A DNA stretch of 64,000 nt, taken from positions 136,746 through 200,745 of the forward strand of contig JAJEGN010000012.1 in assembly GCA_022819855.1 (NCBI GenBank). The letters run 5' to 3'. This document shows, one piece after another, positions 19,856 to 29,450 of the stretch. This DNA is from Gammaproteobacteria bacterium. GTDB taxonomy: Bacteria > Pseudomonadota > Gammaproteobacteria > Steroidobacterales > Rariloculaceae. Below the pieces are notes generated by a model. The model was not told the DNA's origin. It did no database searches and saw only the letters and a list, made by a program, of their open reading frames with translations. Every line of letters starts with the position of its first letter. The first letter of the stretch is position 1. Made by a program: the position numbers and the translations under genes.

Positions 19856-21691
19856 TCATGCCTGATCGCCGTGGAAGCGTTCGTAGATCGAGGTTGCCAG
19901 ACGCCGGGAAATGCCCTTGACGCGTGCGAGGTCATCGATGCCCGCGCGCGCCACGGCCTGCAGTCCGCCGAACTGGCGCAGGAGATCGCGGCGCCGCTTC
20001 GGCCCCAGACCCGCGATGTTTTCCAGCGGCGAGACCTTGCGCCGCTTCCGCCGTTGCGCCCGGTGTCCGGCGATCGCAAACCGATGCGCTTCGTCGCGGA
20101 TCTGCTGAATCAGGTGCAACGCCGGCGAGTCAGTCCGGATACCAAGCGGAGTGTTGCGTTCCGGCACATACAGGCGTTCGCGACCCGGTCTGCGGCCCTC
20201 CCCTTTCGCTACGCCGACGACGCGCAGCCCGTCCAACTGGAGTTCCTCGAGAACAACCAATGCCTGGGTCAACTGACCGCGACCGCCGTCGACGAATACG
20301 ACATCCGGAAGCGGCGCTTCGCCGGCCTTCACGCGAGCATATCGGCGCGAAAGCGCCTGCCTCAACGCAGCGTAATCGTCGCCTCCCGTCACGCTGTCGA
20401 TGTTGAAGCGTCGGTAGTCGGATTTCAACGGGCCGTCGGCGCCGAAAACGACGCAGGACGCCACGGTCGATTCGCCGCCCGTGTGACTGATATCGAAACA
20501 TTCCAGGCGCGTCGGTGGCGTATCAAGCTCGAGCAGTTGCGCGACAGCTTCCAGTTGCGCCTCGCGCGTCGCAGTCGACCTCCGCTTGAGTCCGGCGCCA
20601 TGCCGCGCGTTGGTCATCGCGATCTCGACCCAGCGTGCCCGGTCGCCGCGCAAGCGCCATCGGATCGCCACCTTGCGGCCGGCACGCTCACCGAGCATGG
20701 CGGCGAGCGTTTCGGCTTCGGGTACGGAACGGCTGACGAGTACCTCCTTCGGTGCTTCCCGTCCACCGTAGTATTGCAGCAGAAAGGCCCGGATGATCTC
20801 GTCCCCGGCCGCGTTTTTCGTGTGGCGCGGAAAGTAGTTGCGGCTGCCGAGCGACCTCCCGCCGCGAAAGAACATGACGGCGACGCAATGGACGCCGCCC
20901 TCGGCCGCAATTCCGACGACGTCGAAGTCGCCCCTGGTCCGCGACATGAGCTGGCTGGACTGGATGTGCTTGAGTTGCGCGAGCTGATCGCGGTATTGCG
21001 CAGCCCTTTCATAGCGCAGGCCGCTCGCGGCGTCTTCCATGCGTGCGACGAGCTTCTGCGTGACCGCGTCGCTGTCGCCCCTGAGGAACAGCATCGCGTG
21101 ATCGACGTCCCGCCGGTACTCCTCTTCGGAGATCAGGCCGACGCACGGCGCAGTGCACCGGTCGATCTGGTATTGCAGGCAGGGGCGGCTCCGATTGGAG
21201 AAATAGCTGTCCTCGCATTGCCTGACCTGAAACAGCTTCTGCAGTTGGTTCAGGGTCTCGCGAACTGAACCCGCGCTCGGATAAGGCCCGAAGAGCCGCC
21301 CCTTCTTCCGCGTCGTTCCGCGGTAGAACGAAAGCCGCGGATAATCGTGGTGCGTGCTGACGTGAATGTAGGGATAACTCTTGTCGTCCCTGAGCACGAC
21401 GTTGTAGCGCGGCTTGTGGCGCTTGATCAGGTTGTACTCGAGCATGAGCGCTTCGGCTTCCGTCCGCGTCACGGTGACCTCGACATCGGCCACGGCGCGG
21501 AGCATCGCGGTGGTCTTGGCATCGTGCGCCCGGCCCTGGAAGTAGCTCGATACCCGGCGCTTAAGGTCGCGCGCCTTGCCGACGTAGATGACCCGACCCT
21601 TTGAATCGAGCATGCAGTAGGCCCCCGGACGATGGGTCATGTGCCGCAGCAATTCGGCGGGGTCGAATGTCGCTGTTGTTTCGTTGTGCAT
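19856..21691 (-). CDS. uvrC: Excinuclease ABC subunit C
   Basis: GIY-YIG domain PGAYCMLDSKGRVIYVGKARDLKRRVSSYF, UvrC RNase-H-like core, C-terminal HhH. Confidence 0.97.
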   Translation of the reverse strand: MHNETTATFDPAELLRHMTHRPGAYCMLDSKGRVIYVGKARDLKRRVSSYFQGRAHDAKTTAMLRAVADVEVTVTRTEAEALMLEYNLIKRHKPRYNVVLRDDKSYPYIHVSTHHDYPRLSFYRGTTRKKGRLFGPYPSAGSVRETLNQLQKLFQVRQCEDSYFSNRSRPCLQYQIDRCTAPCVGLISEEEYRRDVDHAMLFLRGDSDAVTQKLVARMEDAASGLRYERAAQYRDQLAQLKHIQSSQLMSRTRGDFDVVGIAAEGGVHCVAVMFFRGGRSLGSRNYFPRHTKNAAGDEIIRAFLLQYYGGREAPKEVLVSRSVPEAETLAAMLGERAGRKVAIRWRLRGDRARWVEIAMTNARHGAGLKRRSTATREAQLEAVAQLLELDTPPTRLECFDISHTGGESTVASCVVFGADGPLKSDYRRFNIDSVTGGDDYAALRQALSRRYARVKAGEAPLPDVVFVDGGRGQLTQALVVLEELQLDGLRVVGVAKGEGRRPGRERLYVPERNTPLGIRTDSPALHLIQQIRDEAHRFAIAGHRAQRRKRRKVSPLENIAGLGPKRRRDLLRQFGGLQAVARAGIDDLARVKGISRRLATSIYERFHGDQA

Positions 21692-21830
21692 CTTCAGGCG
21701 GCGGGGGTTGCGCGGCTCGATCGAATCCTGGAAACGTGCCGCAATCCGCCGGCTGGACAGTCTAACGTGAGACGGCCTGACGGGTTGCATCCAGCACGCC
21801 GGGCGCGCAGCAGGCAGATAGCCCGAGCAG

Positions 21831-22481
21831 TCAGCTACCGCAGGCGAGCGACCGGGCGCGCGCTACCACGGCCAGGAACATTTCGGGCGTCAGGCGGCCC
21901 GTCTGTGTGTTGTAACGGCTGCAGTGATAGGAGTCGAGCAGGAACTGGCCGTTCGGCAGCGCGTGGATTTCGTCATGGCCGAACCCGTAGGCGCTCAATT
22001 TCAGACCATACGCCTTGAGCACGGCCCGGTGGGCAACGACGCCGAGCGCCAGGATCACGGCGCCCGGAGCGAGCGCGTCGAGTTCGGCCGCGAGGTAGAC
22101 GTTGCACATATCCGCCTCGCGGGTCTCCGGCTTGTTCTCCGGCGGCAGGCACTTCACGGCGTTGGTGATCCGGCAACCGGGCAGTCTCAGGCCATCGTCG
22201 GCAGAGTTGGATACGGGGCGCGTCGCAAGGCCGGCCTGGTGCAGCGCGCGGTACAGCGTTTCACCTGCCTTGTCGCCGGTGAACGGCCGTCCGGTCTTGT
22301 TGGCGCCATGCGCTCCGGGCGCGAGACCGACGACCAGCAGTCGGGCATCGGGATCGCCGAACGGCGCCACCGGAGCGTTGTGGTAGCCCGGATGGCGCGC
22401 GCGCATCCGGTTTCGATGCGCGACGAGCCGCGGGCAGCGTTGGCAGGCGGGATCGAAGCTCGCGGAAGCGGGCTCAGGCAT
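21831..22481 (-). CDS. Uracil-DNA glycosylase superfamily protein (UDGb / family 5-like)
   Basis: CQRCPRL...LLVVGLAPGAHGANKTGRPFTGDKAGETLY; CRITNAVKCLPPENKP; LDSYHCSRYNTQTGRLT. Confidence 0.88.
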   Translation of the reverse strand: MPEPASASFDPACQRCPRLVAHRNRMRARHPGYHNAPVAPFGDPDARLLVVGLAPGAHGANKTGRPFTGDKAGETLYRALHQAGLATRPVSNSADDGLRLPGCRITNAVKCLPPENKPETREADMCNVYLAAELDALAPGAVILALGVVAHRAVLKAYGLKLSAYGFGHDEIHALPNGQFLLDSYHCSRYNTQTGRLTPEMFLAVVARARSLACGS

Positions 22482-22549
22482 CGACGGCGAATCGAGTCAT
22501 GCTGCGGCAGTTCCGGACCGCGGACGGCTCCGGGCTCCGGCAAGTCGCC

Positions 22550-23908
22550 TCAGGCATCGACTCCGAGTCGGCCTGCGATGAGCATCGCGATTTCCATGGC
22601 CTGTTCATAGTTCAGCCGTGGATCGACCTGGGACTTGTAGGCGCGCGCGAGGTCCGACTCCTTCAACCCACGGGCGCCGCCGACGCACTCGGTGACATTC
22701 TCGCCCGTAAGCTCAAGGTGCACACCGCCCAGATAGCCGTCCTGCTCCTGGTGGATCCGGGCCGCCGCGCTGAGTTCCGCGAGGATGTTGTCGAAGCGCC
22801 GGGTCTTGTAGCCTTCTGCGGTCGTCTCGGTGTTGCCGTGCATGGGATCGCAGACCCAGAGCACACTGACACCTGTCGGGCGTACGGCCCGAATCATGCG
22901 CGGCAGGTGCTCGTCGACGTGCTTCGCACCGAAGCGCGTAATCAGCGTGAGACGGCCAGGCTCGTTGTCCGGGTTGAGTACCTGCACCAGGCTCTGAAGA
23001 TGCTCGTCGGACATCCCTGGGCCGATCTTCACGGCAATCGGATTCGCAAGACCGCGAAAATACTCGACGTGCGCTCCTGTCAGGTCGGCGGTCCGCATGC
23101 CGATCCACGGGAAGTGCGTCGTCAGGTTGTACCAGCGCCGGCGGTGCGGCAGCAAGCGCGTTTGGGCCTGCTCGTACGGCAGGTGCAGCCCCTCGTGGGA
23201 TGCGTAGAACTCCACGCGGCGCGTGCGGTGGATCGGCTCGCCCGTGATCGCCTCCAGGAAATCGAGCGATTTGGAAACGGACTTGACGAGCTCGTGGTAC
23301 TCCGCGGCGGTCGACGATTCGCGCACGAAATCCAGATCCCAGTTTTCCGGGTGATGCAAGTCCGCGAAACCGCCGTCGATCAGTGACCGTATGAAATTGA
23401 GCGTCAGCGCCGAACGCCCGTAGGCGCGCAGCATGATCTGGGGATCCGGTTCGCGATCGGCGGCCGTGAACCCGGTCCGGTTGATGAGGTCTCCCCGGTA
23501 GCTCGGCAGCGATTCCCCGTCCCGAGTCTCGTAATCGGCGCTGCGCGGCTTGGCGTACTGTCCGGCCATGCGGCCGACACGGATGATGGGCTTGCGCAGC
23601 CCCATGAGCATGACGAGCGACATCTGCAGCAGGATCTTGAGCTTCTGGACGATGTTGTCCGAGGTCACCTCTTCGAGATTCTCGGCGCAATCGCCGCCCT
23701 GCAACAGGAACGCCTCACCGCGCTGGGCGGCCGCGAGCTTCTCCTTGAGGGCCTCGACCTCCCAGCTCGTCACGAGCGGCGGCAACCTGCTGAGTTCGCC
23801 CACGACCGACTCGAACCGTTCCTGGTCCGGATAAGTCGGCTGCTGGGCGGCGTCGCGGGTCTGCCAACTCGCGGGATGCCAATCTGCTTGTACGCGTGCC
23901 TGAGCCAT
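22550..23908 (-). CDS. Class II 3-deoxy-7-phosphoheptulonate synthase (DAHP synthase)
   Basis: LLQGGDCAENLEE, GRMAGQYAKPRS, KIGPGMSDEHL, VLWVCDPMHGNT motifs of type II DAHPS. Confidence 0.95.
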   Translation of the reverse strand: MAQARVQADWHPASWQTRDAAQQPTYPDQERFESVVGELSRLPPLVTSWEVEALKEKLAAAQRGEAFLLQGGDCAENLEEVTSDNIVQKLKILLQMSLVMLMGLRKPIIRVGRMAGQYAKPRSADYETRDGESLPSYRGDLINRTGFTAADREPDPQIMLRAYGRSALTLNFIRSLIDGGFADLHHPENWDLDFVRESSTAAEYHELVKSVSKSLDFLEAITGEPIHRTRRVEFYASHEGLHLPYEQAQTRLLPHRRRWYNLTTHFPWIGMRTADLTGAHVEYFRGLANPIAVKIGPGMSDEHLQSLVQVLNPDNEPGRLTLITRFGAKHVDEHLPRMIRAVRPTGVSVLWVCDPMHGNTETTAEGYKTRRFDNILAELSAAARIHQEQDGYLGGVHLELTGENVTECVGGARGLKESDLARAYKSQVDPRLNYEQAMEIAMLIAGRLGVDA

Positions 23909-24011
23909 GGCGGGCACTATACAAACGGGTCCCCGACTGTGCAAAGCAGGCATGCGAGCCTGCGCCAAGCTCGATTCTGCGCGGGTACAGGGACATTAAC
24001 CGTTTGCTGTT

Positions 24012-25532
24012 ATGATTGATTTCGCCATGGCTCGCAGGAATCGGATGAAGCGCCAGATATCCGGGTTCGTCCTGCTGACCCTTGGCTGCGCCTGGCTTGC
24101 GGCCCAGGAGGAAGCGCCGGATCCGGGCCGCGAGGTCACTCTGCTTACCGTGCAGGACGCGATCGGTCCGGCGACGAGCGACTACATCATCAAGGGCATT
24201 GCCCACGCCGAAGAGCGCGGCTCGGAACTCGTTGTCATCGAACTGGACACGCCGGGCGGACTCGACACGGCGATGCGCGACATCATTCAGGCCATTCTGG
24301 GCTCGTCCGTGCCGGTCGCCACTTACGTCTACCCGCAGGGCGCACGGGCCGCGAGCGCCGGCACCTACATTCTCTACGCGAGCCACATCGCTGCGATGGC
24401 GCCCGCGACCAATACCGGCGCCGCAACCCCCGTGGCCATCGGCGGCAGTTCACCCATACCCCTGCCCGAAACGCCGGACGCAGCCGAAGACGCCGAGGAT
24501 ACGGAGGAAGCCGGGCAAAGCGACGAGGCAGCAGGCGATGGCGAGGTGCTCGCCGACGCAGAAGACGGCGATGGCGAAGCCGTGGGCGACGATGCGGACG
24601 ACGTCGAACCCGCACCGGCTACGGATACCTTTCCGCAGCCTGCGACAGCAACCGAACGCAAGGCTGTCAACGACGCGGTCGCCTATATCCTGAGCCTCGC
24701 CGAGCAACGCGGTCGCAACGCCGAATGGGCCGAACGCGCCGTTCGCGCGGGCGAAAGCATCAGCGCGCAGGCGGCACTGGAGAACAACGTCATCGACATC
24801 GTTGCCGAGGATCTCGCGGATCTGCTGGCACAGGTCGACGGCCGGATCGTTGACGTCGGCGGCGAGGATGTCGTGCTCGAGACGGAAGGCCTGATTACCG
24901 ACCCGTTCGAACCCGACTGGCGAACTCAACTGCTGGCGGTGATCACCAATCCGACCGTGGCCTATGGGCTCATGCTGATCGGCCTCTACGGTTTGCTGTT
25001 CGAGGGCTACAATCCGGGCGCGATCATTCCCGGCGTCGTCGGCGCGATTTCCCTGCTCCTGGCGCTCTTCGCGTTTCAGATTCTGCCTGTAAACTACGCC
25101 GGGCTCGCGCTCATGCTGCTCGGCCTGATCCTGATGATCGCCGAGTTCCTTGTGCCAAGCTTCGGGGCGCTGGGTATTGGAGGCATCGTGGCATTCGTGA
25201 TCGGATCGGTCATCCTAATCGACACCGACGTTCCGGGGTTTGCGGTCTCGACGCCGCTAATCGCAGCGATCGCGACAACCGGAGGCGCCGCCCTGCTCGG
25301 CATCATCTGGTTCGCGATGAAGTCGCGTGTGCGACCGGTCGTCAGCGGCGCCGAAGAGATGACGCTCATGACGGCTTCGGCGCTCGAGGACTTCGAGACG
25401 GACGGAGGCGTCTGGGTTCACGGCGAGCGCTGGCAGGCGCGCACGTCGGAGCCTGTCACGAAAGGCCAGCCGCTCCGGGTCACCCGGGTCGACGGCCTGC
25501 TGCTGTACGTGGAACCGGCCGATCAGAACTGA
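24012..25532 (+). CDS. NfeD-type membrane-bound ClpP-class serine protease with acidic insertion
   Basis: ELDTPGGLDTAMRDIIQAI, GARAASAGTYILYASHIAAMAP; C-terminal TM block and NfeD OB-fold (ALEDFETDGGVWVHGERWQARTSEPVTKGQPLRVTRVDGLLLYVEP). Confidence 0.93.
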   Translation: MIDFAMARRNRMKRQISGFVLLTLGCAWLAAQEEAPDPGREVTLLTVQDAIGPATSDYIIKGIAHAEERGSELVVIELDTPGGLDTAMRDIIQAILGSSVPVATYVYPQGARAASAGTYILYASHIAAMAPATNTGAATPVAIGGSSPIPLPETPDAAEDAEDTEEAGQSDEAAGDGEVLADAEDGDGEAVGDDADDVEPAPATDTFPQPATATERKAVNDAVAYILSLAEQRGRNAEWAERAVRAGESISAQAALENNVIDIVAEDLADLLAQVDGRIVDVGGEDVVLETEGLITDPFEPDWRTQLLAVITNPTVAYGLMLIGLYGLLFEGYNPGAIIPGVVGAISLLLALFAFQILPVNYAGLALMLLGLILMIAEFLVPSFGALGIGGIVAFVIGSVILIDTDVPGFAVSTPLIAAIATTGGAALLGIIWFAMKSRVRPVVSGAEEMTLMTASALEDFETDGGVWVHGERWQARTSEPVTKGQPLRVTRVDGLLLYVEPADQN

Positions 25533-25555
25533 AACCGTTGACTTGAGGAGCCGCA

Positions 25556-26320
25556 ATGTTCGGAATTGAACTGCCCCTGTTTGCCATCGTCGTCGTTGCG
25601 CTCTTCGTATTCAGCGCGATCAAGATTCTCAACGAGTACGAACGCGCGGTGATCTTTCTGCTCGGCCGCTTCTGGAAGGTCAAGGGGCCGGGTCTCATCA
25701 TCGTGATCCCCGGAATACAGCGCATGGTCCGCGTCGATCTCAGGACGATCGTCATGGACGTCCCGCAACAGGACGTGATCTCGCGCGACAACGTGTCGGT
25801 CAAGGTCAGCGCCGTCATCTACTTCCGTGTCATGGATCCCGAGAAATCCATCATCCAGGTCGAGAATCGCGTCGAGGCCACGAGCCAGCTCGCCCAGACG
25901 ACGCTGCGCTCGGTGCTCGGCCAGCACGAGCTCGACGACATGCTCGCCGAGCGCGAGAAGCTCAATGCCGACGTGCAGGCGATTCTCGACCAGGCAACCG
26001 AGACCTGGGGCATCAAGGTCACGAACGTCGAGATCAAGCATGTCGACCTCGACGAGAGCATGATCCGGGCAATCGCCGCACAGGCGGAAGCCGAGCGCGC
26101 CCGGCGCGCCAAGGTCATCCATGCCGAAGGCGAGTTCCAGGCTTCGCAGCGCCTGTCGGAAGCCGCCGGAGTCCTGGCGTCGCAACCCCAGGCCCTCCAG
26201 TTGCGTTATCTGCAAACGCTCACGGAAATCGCCAGCGAAAGGAACACCCAGACGATCGTGTTCCCGATGCCGCTCGATCTCATCAAGCCGATCTTCGAAC
26301 AGATCACGCAGAAAGAATAA
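25556..26320 (+). CDS. Slipin / SPFH-stomatin family protein
   Basis: [39 protein letters not shown]; downstream of nfeD as typical. Confidence 0.95.
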   Translation: MFGIELPLFAIVVVALFVFSAIKILNEYERAVIFLLGRFWKVKGPGLIIVIPGIQRMVRVDLRTIVMDVPQQDVISRDNVSVKVSAVIYFRVMDPEKSIIQVENRVEATSQLAQTTLRSVLGQHELDDMLAEREKLNADVQAILDQATETWGIKVTNVEIKHVDLDESMIRAIAAQAEAERARRAKVIHAEGEFQASQRLSEAAGVLASQPQALQLRYLQTLTEIASERNTQTIVFPMPLDLIKPIFEQITQKE

Positions 26321-26482
26321 ATTATTTATCAGCATATTATAGTTATTACCTAACTTAATTTCTCACTTGAATCGCCTGACTGGCCCGAGCCCCATGCGGT
26401 TTCTGCCCGCTTCTCCGGGACGGCTGCAACGGTCCTCAATCGTTGCGCGAACAGCGACACTCCGGGATTCCTGGATCGGCGC

Positions 26483-27715
26483 ATGAACATACGAAACATC
26501 GGACAACGTATCGGGCCCGGTTTGCTGTATGCGGCCGCCGCAGTCGGCGTCTCGCATCTCGTGCAGTCGACGCGTGCAGGCGGGGACTACGGCTTCGCGA
26601 TGATCCCGATCATCATCGCGATTGCACTGATCAAGTACCCGGGCATCCGGTTCGGCAGTGACTATGCCGCCGCGACCGGCAGGACCCTGATCCACAGCTA
26701 CGCCGCCATCGGCGCCTGGGTCACCGCCATCTACGCGGCCATCATCCTGTTGACCATGGCGTTCGTGTCCGCGGCCATCGTACTCGTCGTCAACGGCCTG
26801 CTGCAGTCGGTGCTCGCCTTCACCGCGTCGGATTTCAGCATCGCGGCCGTGCTGCTCGGCCTGACGGGAGTGCTGCTCTTCAGCGGGAAATACCGCGCCC
26901 TTGAAGGCCTGAACAAGATTGTCGTGCCCGCGTTCACGCTCCTGATCGTCGTCACGACAGTCGTGCTCGCGGCACAGACCCAGTGGAACGCTGTCACTTT
27001 CGCGCTACCGGCCCTCAACGCCGTGCTGATCATGTACATCGTCCAGCTCGCGGGATGGCTGCTGACGCCCATGGACGGCTCGGTACTGCAATCACTCTGG
27101 ACGACGGCCAAGTCCGAACAGCTCGGCCGCAGGTTCCAGCCGGCGGAATCGCGTTTCGACTTCAACCTTGGATACTCCGTGAGCCTGGTGCTCGCGCTTT
27201 GCTTCCTCATCATGGGCGCCGGGGTGCTCTATGGATCGGGAATCGAAGTCCCCGCCGCCAGCGGAGCGTTTGCGACCCTGGTCATTGAGCTTTTCTCCGG
27301 CATCGTCGGCGACTGGTCGTTTCCGCTGATCGGACTGATGGCACTGCTCGTCATGTACTCGACGCTGCTGACCGTGCTCGACGGCTTCGCCCGCAATCTC
27401 TCGACGCTTGCCGACATCGCGATACCGGTCACGATCGAACGGCGTTACGAAATCTCCGTCGTGATCATCGTCGTGTCGGCCGTCGCCGTCATCGGCGCCT
27501 TCATGCGTTCGTTCACGGCCTTCATCGACTTCGCCGGTGCGCTGACCTTCCTGCTCGCTCCGCTTTACGCGGGACTCAACCACAGGGCGATGTTCAGTCC
27601 GGAAGTTCCGCAGGAGCACAGGCCCACGCCGGTGCTCAGGCTATGGAGCCTGTTCGGGATCGTCGTAATGAGCGTCGTCGCCCTGCTCTACATCTGGCTG
27701 CGCTGGCTGGCGTAA
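26483..27715 (+). CDS. Nramp-related (divalent metal transporter-like) permease, non-canonical
   Basis: About 11 TM; IGPGLLYAAAAVGVSHLVQSTRAGGDYG in TM1 position, QLAGWLLTPMDGSVLQSLWTTAK in TM6 position. Confidence 0.7.
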   Translation: MNIRNIGQRIGPGLLYAAAAVGVSHLVQSTRAGGDYGFAMIPIIIAIALIKYPGIRFGSDYAAATGRTLIHSYAAIGAWVTAIYAAIILLTMAFVSAAIVLVVNGLLQSVLAFTASDFSIAAVLLGLTGVLLFSGKYRALEGLNKIVVPAFTLLIVVTTVVLAAQTQWNAVTFALPALNAVLIMYIVQLAGWLLTPMDGSVLQSLWTTAKSEQLGRRFQPAESRFDFNLGYSVSLVLALCFLIMGAGVLYGSGIEVPAASGAFATLVIELFSGIVGDWSFPLIGLMALLVMYSTLLTVLDGFARNLSTLADIAIPVTIERRYEISVVIIVVSAVAVIGAFMRSFTAFIDFAGALTFLLAPLYAGLNHRAMFSPEVPQEHRPTPVLRLWSLFGIVVMSVVALLYIWLRWLA

Positions 27716-27952
27716 CGGCACAGGCATCTCGACACGCGAGCGATAGTTGCCGTAGTCGGCAACATCTGGCTGCGCCGGCTGGCTTGGCGGCACACGCAGC
27801 ACGGCATCCGCACCGTATTTCTGCTCCGCGGGAGCGTTCGCATGCAGGACCGTTCGTGCGCGGTCTTCATTCGGCGATGGCCTCTCCTTGCCACGCGCCG
27901 ATACAACGGGAAGCCTGCCGACCGGTTGCGCTATTTGGCGCTACTCGGCGCT

Positions 27953-28753
27953 CTACGGCTTTTCCCCGCGTTTCGCCGCCACCCAGAACCGGTCGAGCGC
28001 GTCGAGGTCGAACGCCTCCCAGTCGCCACCTGCTTCGCGTACACGATCCTCGACCTGAGCAAACCTGCGTTCGAAGCGCAGATTGGCCTGCCGCACGCAG
28101 CTTTCCGGATCGAGTTCGAGGTGTCGGCAAAGGTTTGCGACCGCAAGTAGCAGGTCCCCCACCTCTACAGCGGAAGCTTTGTGGTCATCGGCGGCGACGG
28201 CCTCGTCGAGTTCGCTGAGTTCTTCGCCGACCTTTGCGCGCACGCCCGCAAGTCCGGGCCAGTCGAATCCCACCCGGGCAGCGCGGCGCGTGAGCTTGAC
28301 GGCGCGCGTCAGTCCCGGAAGGCCGACCGGGACACCGTCAAGCACGCGCTCGTTGCCTGCCCCGGCCGCCCTCTCCTGCCGCTTGAGCGTCTCCCAGGCC
28401 TCGGTCTGCTCGCGGCTGCCCGCCACCGTATCGTCGCCGAACACATGCGGGTGGCGGCGAATCATCTTGCGGCAGATTCCGTCAACCACGGCGGCAAAGT
28501 TGAAAGCGCCGGCCTCCTCGGCCAATCGGGCGTGATAGACGACCTGCAGCAACAGGTCGCCGAGTTCGTCGCGCAACTCGTCGAGCGCCTCGCGTTCGAT
28601 CGCATCGGCAACCTCGTAGGCCTCCTCGATCGTGTACGGCGCGATGGTCTCGAACGTCTGCTCCAGGTCCCAGGGGCAGCCGCCGTCGAGGTTCCGGAGG
28701 GCCGCCATGACCTCGAGCAGACTCGCTATGGTGTGCCTATCCGATTGATCCAT
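27953..28753 (-). CDS. mazG: Nucleoside triphosphate pyrophosphohydrolase
   Basis: LRNLDGGCPWDLEQTFETIAPYTIEEAYEVADAIE, DELGDLLLQVVYHARLAEE; second MazG repeat GEELSELDEA. Confidence 0.96.
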   Translation of the reverse strand: MDQSDRHTIASLLEVMAALRNLDGGCPWDLEQTFETIAPYTIEEAYEVADAIEREALDELRDELGDLLLQVVYHARLAEEAGAFNFAAVVDGICRKMIRRHPHVFGDDTVAGSREQTEAWETLKRQERAAGAGNERVLDGVPVGLPGLTRAVKLTRRAARVGFDWPGLAGVRAKVGEELSELDEAVAADDHKASAVEVGDLLLAVANLCRHLELDPESCVRQANLRFERRFAQVEDRVREAGGDWEAFDLDALDRFWVAAKRGEKP

Positions 28754-29366
28754 CTTCACAAATCGTGTCCCTGAACGTGACCAGCATAGAGGCGGTCGCG
28801 CCCCAGATCCGGTGCCCACCATAGTTGAGTTCGTAGACCCTGAAGCGGCTGCCGAATCGTTGTCTGTAACTGACCTCGAAATTCGCGCCATCGAGCACGA
28901 AGGCCAGCGGCACCTCGAAAGTTTCGCTGACTTCGGACGGATCCGCCTGCGGCTGGAAGCTGCCTGGTATGAACCCGACCACGGGCGTCACGCTGAAGCC
29001 CGTGCCCGTCGCGTGCAGATCCAGGCACCCGGCCACCGCAACGTCGCGCGGATCCAGGCTAACCTCTTCCCAGGCCTCCCGTAACGCCGCGTCAACAGGG
29101 CTTTCGCCGGTATCCGCGAGCCGTCCTCCCGGAAAACTGATCTGCCCGGGATGATGGGTCAGGTGTGTCGCGCGCTCGGTAAAGAGAACCCGCAAACCGT
29201 CAGGCCGCTCGATCAGACCGAGCAGCACAGCAGCCTGCCGGGTCGATTGATCCATGAGCGCAAGCAGTTCGACCGAAACCTCGCCGACGACATTGGCGAG
29301 CATGCGTTCGCGCGATGTATCGAGCGGCTGCCGGCCGGCAAGACGCTGTTCGATCAGGGCGCGCAC
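28737..29366 (-). CDS. NUDIX CoA pyrophosphatase
   Basis: HHPGQISFPGGRLADTGESPVDAALREAWEEVSL = CoA-pyrophosphatase signature plus Nudix box. Confidence 0.93.
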   Translation of the reverse strand: MRALIEQRLAGRQPLDTSRERMLANVVGEVSVELLALMDQSTRQAAVLLGLIERPDGLRVLFTERATHLTHHPGQISFPGGRLADTGESPVDAALREAWEEVSLDPRDVAVAGCLDLHATGTGFSVTPVVGFIPGSFQPQADPSEVSETFEVPLAFVLDGANFEVSYRQRFGSRFRVYELNYGGHRIWGATASMLVTFRDTICEDGSIG

Positions 29367-29450
29367 GTGGACGCCGTCATTCCTCGATGCCGCTCCGCCT
29401 GAGACCGGGCGATGCCCACCGCACCATGTTTCGCTGCCTGGCCGAGCGCG

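Noticed and set aside
19871-21268. 465-aa plus-strand ORF
   Set aside because: Antisense to uvrC; no recognisable domain.
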